This document shows, piece by piece, positions 42,545 through 43,100 of a DNA stretch of 43,100 nucleotides. The stretch lies in the NCBI RefSeq assembly GCF_000090795.2, contig NW_003546324.1:69042-112141 (forward strand). The letters are read 5' to 3'. This DNA is from Amphimedon queenslandica. Taxonomy: Eukaryota > Porifera > Demospongiae > Haplosclerida > Niphatidae. Every line of letters begins with the position of its first letter. The first letter of the stretch is position 1. The notes beneath the pieces were generated by a model, which saw nothing but the letters and a program-made list of their open reading frames with translations, did no database searches and was not told the DNA's origin. A program made the translations under genes and the position numbers.

Positions 42545-43100
42545 CATAAATTAATTATAGCACAGTAAAGAGTGCTATATTAGCATTTTAGGGGCCTATA
42601 ATACATTATTAGTGTTACCCCTTATTATAATAGCAGGTTTATTACGAAGCAACAACAACCGTGCTACCGCTAGCAGCGCTAGCAACGACAACGCTAGTAG
42701 TATAGTACCTGCTAAAGTGCCTACTAAAGTGCCTACTAAAGTACCTACTAAAGTGCCTCCTACTAAAGAGCCTACTACTAGGCCTGCCGAAGAACCTATA
42801 GTTCTAGGCGATAATCTAGAATTGCCTGTTAACGACATTCTTAACAACATTATTAATCGACGATATAGCTAACTAGCTTTTAGCCCCTAGCTAGTAGCGA
42901 GACTCTAAGAAGCTACCTAGAATAGGCTCGCTACTCTACGCTAAGAACAATAGCTAAAGGAGAACCTCCTTGAAATCCGCCGCCTTTAGGAGGCCCTAAC
43001 AACTAACACTAAGCCGATAGTAGGGCCTTCCTTACTATTAGTCCTAGTCTAGAAGAAGGATGCTAAAACTTAGGATTGCACCGTGTTTAATAGCTCTAGC
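42545..43100 (+). other. Compositionally distinct right end with a KVPT-repeat frame
   Basis: This block is visibly richer in G+C and in CTAG/TAGC words than the rest. A frame at 42612-42872 (86 codons) contains CCTACTAAAGTG units (about 42708-42780) encoding repeated KVPT, then PAEEPIVLGDNLELPVN. It is bounded by stops and I do not recognise it. It could be a distinct repeat, a foreign insertion or an assembly join. Confidence 0.45.

Overview
This 43.1 kb window is AT-rich and looks like animal genomic DNA, most likely from a sponge or another early-branching metazoan. That is inferred from the mix of transposon families, from coding regions split by very short introns (about 40-60 bases with clear GT...AG ends), and from the lack of any bacterial operon structure. 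No database search was possible. Family names rest on motifs read in translation and on remembered families.

Nearly all recognisable coding sequence is transposon-derived and decayed by stops and frameshifts. The one plausible host gene is a fragmentary SAM-domain gene (SAMD3-like, + strand, about 7983-10570). Its 5' end faces a minus-strand gene with a 'DIMH' motif (7765 down to 1, running off the left edge).

Layout, left to right:
- 1-7765: the DIMH gene. One of its introns holds a P-like (THAP9-like) DNA transposon (about 239-6126). That transposon carries two convergent genes, and a hAT-type nonautonomous element (1275-2085, 8-base target duplication) breaks one of them.
- 10684-16127: a Tc1/mariner transposase split by a 4.2 kb two-gene transposon (10971-15196), called element Y here, and again by a small MITE (15631-15837).
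- 16179-18300: two decayed genes of unknown families and a hAT end.
- 18388-25800 (minus): a Ty3/gypsy element with its integrase upstream of reverse transcriptase (Gmr1-like order). A second gypsy element with 166-base LTRs (21604-24728) sits in its protease region, and a MITE sits in its RT.
- 26382-29600: a MULE transposase relic.
- 29600-34600: a SINE-like tRNA relic, a PHD-finger fragment, two oppositely oriented halves of one DUF7869-type gene, and another transposase relic.
- 34727-37703: a palindrome-bracketed segment with a tyrosine recombinase (Crypton-like).
- 37700-39880: a third gypsy relic.
- 39934-42536: MITEs, a microsatellite and a minisatellite.
- 42545-43100: a block whose composition differs from the rest.

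The most interesting object is element Y. It pairs a ten-exon transposase-like gene, of a family I cannot assign to a named superfamily, with a convergent chromodomain gene. It has TCCAGAAATGARAGG inverted ends and a CATG duplication, and its boundaries are fixed by the Tc1 gene it interrupts.
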